DNA from: Symsagittifera roscoffensis
Taxonomy: Eukaryota > Xenacoelomorpha > Acoela > Convolutidae
Assembly: GCF_963678635.1 (NCBI RefSeq)
Contig: NW_026970833.1
Location: forward strand, 1 to 46,382
DNA length: 46,382 nucleotides
Reading direction: 5' to 3'
A program made the position numbers and the translations under genes. Of this stretch, positions 41,645 to 46,382 are shown one piece after another. The notes below the pieces were generated by a model. The model was not told the origin of the DNA. It worked only from the letters and a program-made list of their open reading frames with translations, and did no database searches. How positions within the stretch are numbered: position 1 is the first letter of the stretch; each line of letters begins with the position of its first letter.

Positions 41645-41806
41645 ATGCAACAAAAACAATATCAACAACATCATCAACTGATCTTCCAGTCATACCAACC
41701 CCTGAAACAGCTATCGTGAATCAATGAAAGTGAGAAAAACGAACTGGAAAGAAACCGTCAGCTTAATGTGGTTGAATCACTTGAACGTATCATCCTACAA
41801 TTATAA
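41645..41806 (+). pseudogene. Gln-rich then coiled-coil-like frame with one stop
   Basis: ATG at 41645 opens MQQKQYQQHHQLIFQ. A TGA at 41717-41719 interrupts, and the same frame continues with NESEKNELERNRQLNVVESL to a TAA at 41804-41806. The charged helical pattern looks like real former coding sequence. Its relation to the 42044-42427 frame is unknown. No family recognised. Confidence 0.3.
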
Positions 41807-42043
41807 CGCACGGACCGAAACAAGTTTAGGCGAGCTAAAAATTAGTGGAAGTTTTTAAAAAGTTAAAGCAAGTAAGAATAACCGAAAAGAAAAAAGGATC
41901 TTTAAGCTGATAAAACTTCAACTGGTCATAAGGCATCAGTTTTTCCAATGATATAGTAAAAAACCTTTAAAAAAAAACGTACAAAATTTTTTCGTAACGT
42001 TTGTGAAGATTCTCAAGCTTGAAAAGTATTTAGTTACGGTTAA

Positions 42044-42427
42044 GTATGCCAAGTTTGCGGTTTAGTCCAACGAGCTGAATTGCAACAAAGAAGCAGAGGT
42101 CCCACAAATTCATCTTCAACATCTAGAGCCATTCTTTTACCTAGGAAACCGCCAACCAGTTCCAGTTCAAAAAGCAATGAAAGACGCAGAACCAGAAGAA
42201 TTTTTTCAGACGATGTAAGAGAAGAGTCAGCGGAAAAAGCCAAAAAAGATGAAGGAGGAGAATACGAACACTTTGAACTGTACGGAATGCGTGATCAAAC
42301 CTTGAATTGTTTTGTAAAACCTTATGTGAAAAATTTTAGAATACAAATTTTATGTGAGAAAAAGGCAGTAAAAATAATCTGCTTTCGTGGAAATGAACTT
42401 TCGATCAAAAAGTGTATGATTTATTAG
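42044..42427 (+). CDS. Ser/Arg-rich open frame with a CxxC motif, possible exon
   Basis: Open for 127 codons with no ATG at its start. It begins VCQVCGLV (one CxxC pair), then has a Ser/Thr-rich segment, a basic RRRTRRIF cluster, an acidic/lysine helix and a C-terminal part with FRIQILCEKKAVKIICF. Base composition is less AT-rich than the surroundings. GTAAGA near 42208 and GTAAAA near 42313 could be donors. It may be an internal exon of a zinc-binding nuclear protein or a transposon ORF fragment. No family recognised. Confidence 0.35.
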   Translation, partial: VCQVCGLVQRAELQQRSRGPTNSSSTSRAILLPRKPPTSSSSKSNERRRTRRIFSDDVREESAEKAKKDEGGEYEHFELYGMRDQTLNCFVKPYVKNFRIQILCEKKAVKIICFRGNELSIKKCMIY

Positions 42428-43789
42428 TGTTATGAGTAAATGTGGAAGTACTCTTATATTGAAATTTCAAGATTTCGTTAAACAAGTTAAACTTAAGAAA
42501 AACCTGCATCATCGAGCGCACACATTTTAAGGGTGTTTAAAATTGGTCATTTTTTGGGCACTCTATGAAGAAGGGTAGGGAATTGAGTTTTAGTTGCTGC
42601 ATTTTTTCCCATCCAAAATATGGGGGTATGAGCTTGTTTACATAAAAAGTGATAATACATACATATTATATGCAACCAATTGAAGCTAATGCAACCAAAC
42701 TATGTGGTATTTGGAATGAACCATATAGTTAAGCACTGCACATGAAAGCACCATTTGGCAGGGTAACTTAATTGTTAGAGGCGGTGAACGATTTCCTTCA
42801 AAAGTGATGTTTTTTTGCTAAACTGTGAAGAGTGGAAAATTGGTCAAGTGCGGCGGCCGCCACACCTATTTAGGCAAAGTCTAACAATCAATATGAACGA
42901 AATAAGAATGAAAAATTATTCAAACCAAACAAAGGTAAAAGACATGGAAAAATTATGAAACACTGAAAATTTTAAAATAACAAATTTGTTAGAAAATTTC
43001 AGCTTTCCATTTTCCGTGTCTACAGTAGACTAAACAAACTTCTAAAACCTATGACAAAAGCATTGACATTATAGAAAAATTTGAATGAGCTGAAAATTTG
43101 AAGCTGCTAAAAATCTTAAAAGCGAGAACACTGATGATAGCCAAGAGTGCCCATAAGTTTTGCTACAGCCATTTCTAAAGTTTGCATTTGTCACATTTTA
43201 TCATTAAAAAAGGAAACCATTCTTCAAGGATTAGAGAAAACAGTATGCACAATCAGTTGAAAATCTTGATTTACAAGTTTGCATTCATACTCTTATACAT
43301 ACAATCATATATACATGCCTCTCATACGCATATAAGAATACACAGATCTGTATCGTAAGTTTTAAGCACGCAAAAACTCAAATTTACACAAATTTGTTTT
43401 TATACAGACATACTACTTCAATCATCAATTTGAACATTTTTTTAAACAAGCAAGTTTTTAAATACTTTCAAACTGACGAACATATCTATATTCATTCAAG
43501 CAAACATGCAGTTCAAAGTTTTCATCTACAGAAAACATACATAAGCTAATGTATTTTGAATGCATACACAAGACTCGTATGTATATACATGCTTAAATAC
43601 ACATATACTTAGGAAAAACTGTACATTTTTACGATGGTACATACCGTCATATAACTCAATAATGCACAACATATACGCGTACATTAAAGGTATGCATATA
43701 GTATGTGATCAAATAGTCGAGAAAAACTCGAAACATTGGAAAGAAAATTGAGTTGGGTTATAGCTATTCCTCTAGGTATAATCAGTTTG
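42428..43789. other. Noncoding AT-rich region
   Basis: No supported gene. A GC-rich island GTGCGGCGGCCGCCAC (42850-42865) stands out. From about 43260 to 43700 the sequence is rich in ATACATA-type words. Confidence 0.5.
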
Positions 43790-44520
43790 GGTTCACAAGG
43801 CGATCCAAATAGAGTCGTTAGACATAATAAAATACTGTTTTCAACTGTTTTCTTAACTTTATGAAGAAGTTTCAAGCCAGTGAAATTTCTTGTTTGGAAG
43901 AAACTTTTCAGCAATTGTTTTGAGATTTGTTGGTTTTTTAAATGATTTGTACGACTATTAGGCGGCAGCTTAACCGTAGATCAAAGATCATTGACTAGAC
44001 TTAAGCATTGTGTTGTTGTCTCAAAAATTTATCAAAAATTGGTGAAAAACTGGTGATGAACAATTTCGTAATTTGTCGGCTGATCTCTTAAACCAAATGT
44101 CTAACGGCATCAATTCTCAGCTCAAAAATTGACCAGCGCGTTGTGAAAGGATTTTCAGTGGTCGGACGAAAAGTTCACAGGCGCACACGCTCAGATAGAA
44201 TGAAAAAGTTTTTGATGGACGGTCCGAATGTAGTCGTTTGACATATCATAACTATGTTCTAAAATAAATTTTTAATTTTTATGAAGAAGTTTTAAGACAG
44301 CAAAAAAAAAATTTTGTTCGAAACAAAAACTCTAAACCCACTTTTTTATGAATTGTAAGTTTTTTAATACAATTGTTTTTTGATCATTTTGTTGGTTTTG
44401 TAGTTTGATCTATTTTTAAATGATTATTAGAAGGCAGCTTAACCGTAGATAAATGATGATTTACTGGACTATTTGATTATGCTGTTATTTCAGTATTTCA
44501 CCAAAAAAATCGAAAAACTT
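43790..44520 (+). repeat. Tandem duplication, two units 469 bp apart
   Basis: Unit 1 (about 43790-44050) and unit 2 (about 44220-44520) share GTCGTT.GACAT, TTTATGAAGAAGTTT, AAATGATT and GGCAGCTTAACCGTAGAT in the same order. Unit 1 contains a 76-codon minus frame (43684-43914) that is broken in unit 2. No family recognised. Confidence 0.7.
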
Positions 44521-44809
44521 TGGTGTTCGAAAAATTAAGTATTTACAAAAAGCTAAGAAACAGAGATCCAACTGTTTTTTTAAGTGTTTGCTTTGTATTT
44601 ACGCTATATCGATGGTAGTTCAGAAAAAACCTTTTTAACTATGATAAAATTGAGTTGCAAAGGTTTGTTTTAGAGAAAAAAATGTTCTAAGTGATCTACG
44701 AATTTTTGCGATGCTCAACTTAGTTATTTTTCAAATAGAAAGGACAACTTTCCAGAAAGCTTTAAATTTATGCAAAAAAACAAAATCTTGTTTTGTAATA
44801 TTAAACTGT

Positions 44810-45223
44810 CTAGAGAGACCAGCTTGTCAGACTTGAATTTACATGAATTGTTTTGTTCTCGTTTGTTTTATTTATCTTTGACTGAGATTTACAAATGAAA
44901 ACGAACGGCATATTATTAAGTTTTACAGTCAACTCAACTATCAAATTATAGCAGCACGAAACCGGCCCAAATTTGTTAATATTGACACCAAGTCTAACAG
45001 ATTGATCCATTCTGAGCGTTTTTCCTTTGGGAGCAACTGGCGTTTCCATTCGGCTAATATTGGCTGTCTGCCGACTCATTGTTGTACTGGGACCTATCTG
45101 CAATAAGAGTAATAGGTGAAGTTTGTGGCTCCATTCCACAGGCCGACTGGACGTTTTCGATTTCCTGGAGATTCCAAGGTGATTATTCGATAGAGGAACA
45201 TACTCATATGGAGATGAGTAAAT
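44810..45223 (-). CDS. Possible exon(s), unrecognised protein
   Basis: The minus frame is open from 45223, just after AAGCTAG (acceptor-like), to 44810. It reads SSPYEYVPLSNNHLGISRKS, then (after an internal TTGCAG acceptor-like site at about 45098) SRQTANISRMETPVAPKGK and RLGVNINKFGPVSCCY. The first half is less AT-rich than the surroundings and has normal composition. The true exon ends are uncertain. No family recognised. Confidence 0.3.
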   Translation of the reverse strand: MYSSPYEYVPLSNNHLGISRKSKTSSRPVEWSHKLHLLLLLQIGPSTTMSRQTANISRMETPVAPKGKTLRMDQSVRLGVNINKFGPVSCCYNLIVELTVKLNNMPFVFICKSQSKINKTNENKTIHVNSSLTSWSL

Positions 45224-45296
45224 CTAGCTTAACTTTGCCTGTTTCCGCTGAATGAATAATATGACCTCCGATGTTTAAAAAAATATCTTTTCTGAT

Positions 45297-45536
45297 GTGC
45301 TTTCGAACCAACATCCTAAACGTATTGGGAGTTTAATTGGTATAAATGTGAGATTAAGAGTGATCCATTTATCATTATTTGATTTCAAATGTTGTCTTTT
45401 AATAGAAATAAATCCCCTTGACGAGTTTTGTGAAAAGATTAGAATGTTCATAAGCGAAGACAGTCTAAGTTGTCATATACAAGTTTTAGAAAATCTGAAA
45501 AAAAACGTTGAGCAAACACTGAATCGGGTCAGATAA
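45297..45536 (+). CDS. Weak open frame, possible terminal exon
   Basis: A 79-codon plus frame without ATG. The C-terminal half (DEFCEKIRMFISEDSLSCHI, then a helical ENLKKNVEQTLNRVR end) looks protein-like. No acceptor is obvious. An AATAAATAAAAAG stretch follows the stop directly. Confidence 0.25.
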   Translation: MLSNQHPKRIGSLIGINVRLRVIHLSLFDFKCCLLIEINPLDEFCEKIRMFISEDSLSCHIQVLENLKKNVEQTLNRVR

Positions 45537-46382
45537 TAAATAAAAAGAAATAAATACGCGCTTTAAAAGATTTGGAAAATTTACCAAAAAAAAGAGCGAA
45601 GTTTTTGTTCACTTTAACATATCGTTTTCAGCGACTAACCTAAAACGAATACACAAATTTTCACAAGTTCGTCTGAGATTTTTGATTGGGCATAAATGAC
45701 AGTTTACAAATCCAAGAGTTTTTTCTTATTTTACTCTAATATTAGTCGAGCGGATTCTGTTTACCCCCTGAGAAACATATCTATATTGGCGGTGCTGTGA
45801 ATTATCTATTCTTGACGCATGTGTACACATATACGCTTACTTATTTATATCTGTATTTGTATTCTCAGAAATGCAGCAATAGCTAGATTAATAGTCATGA
45901 CTCGAACTCAATCTAGCTTCAATGCCATATTTGTTGAGAAATTCTAGAAAGTTTCAGTAAGTTTTTGTATCTGTTTTTTGATCAAACAGATACTACAAAC
46001 TAATAGAACTATGTGTATACGTATCCAATGCAAGTTCGATTTAGGATATATAATTGTGATTAAAAATACAATGTGATGTCCAAATCAATTCAGATTCTTC
46101 TTCTAATAATCTAGATTGTTTCACTAGGTGATAATTGTTTACAGATAGTCAATCAGTTACTGTATACGTAAAAAAGAGTGTGTGTAAGTAAGCGTTGTAG
46201 TTAAATTTCATTTGTATATGCAAGCATGACGAAAATATTTTTTGTACGTATGTGGTTATGTTTGTTTTTATGTACTTATGCGTTCGTGTAAACTAGTATA
46301 TGTGCTCAAAAATTTGACATCAGACGTATAACTCTAAGTAGAACAGTAGACCCTCAAATAATTTTGATCTTGATTTCGGAAT
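45537..46382. other. Noncoding AT-rich right end
   Basis: No supported gene on either strand. TATACG, ACACATATAC and related words recur near 45820-46270. Confidence 0.5.

Noticed and set aside
42850-42865. CpG island or cloning-vector junction at a NotI-like GC patch
   Set aside because: Only about 16 bp of GC-rich sequence in AT-rich DNA, with no vector sequence around it.

Overview
This is an AT-rich, gene-poor window from an animal (metazoan) nuclear genome, probably an invertebrate. The evidence is a two-exon gene with a GT-AG intron and polyadenylation signal that encodes a secreted C-type lectin, plus three classes of animal retroelement, terminal-inverted-repeat elements and many decayed repeats. 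No rRNA, tRNA, CRISPR array or operon structure was seen. The species cannot be fixed from the sequence.

Layout. Positions 400-4927 hold a young Ty1/copia retrotransposon on the minus strand. Its LTRs are nearly identical, its primer site matches an internal initiator-tRNA segment, and its Gag-Pol is broken once by a frameshift inside integrase. Positions 5350-7960 hold a decayed Penelope-like element on the minus strand (RT plus C-terminal GIY-YIG), followed by a hammerhead-ribozyme-like motif. Positions 9361-10114 hold a TIR element filled with about 20-bp quasi-palindromic repeats. A second copy lies at 35619-36290.

Positions 10504-27276 hold a very large, old Ty3/gypsy-like element on the minus strand, bounded by direct repeats of about 0.5 kb. 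In sense order it carries an N/Q-rich Gag with a zinc knuckle, a DSGA protease, RT, RNase H and integrase. About 8.5-9 kb of additional decayed reading frames then precede the 3' LTR. These include a membrane protein, a protein of unknown family, a Cys-containing env-like protein and several unrecognised frames. This is the most unusual object in the window.

Positions 27.8-40.5 kb form a cluster of degenerate segmental duplicates. Block A (9.3-10.3 kb plus 27.8-30.1 kb) is split by the giant element. Block B lies at 31.2-34.3 kb and block C at 35.6-40.5 kb. Only block C keeps an intact lectin gene (37602-38455). Block B keeps a lectin relic at 31190-31290, and the lectin of block A is not visible. 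A foldback element with Tc1/mariner-like ends and mirrored outward reading frames sits inside block A (28060-29012). A G-rich-ended dispersed repeat occurs four times, once inside the lectin intron. A possible second gene of the unit ends with an exon at 40188-40477.

Positions 40.5-46.4 kb are mostly noncoding, with short tandem repeats, one 469-bp-spaced tandem duplication and a few weak exon candidates. The window is best read as a lectin-duplication locus that has been heavily invaded and broken up by mobile elements.
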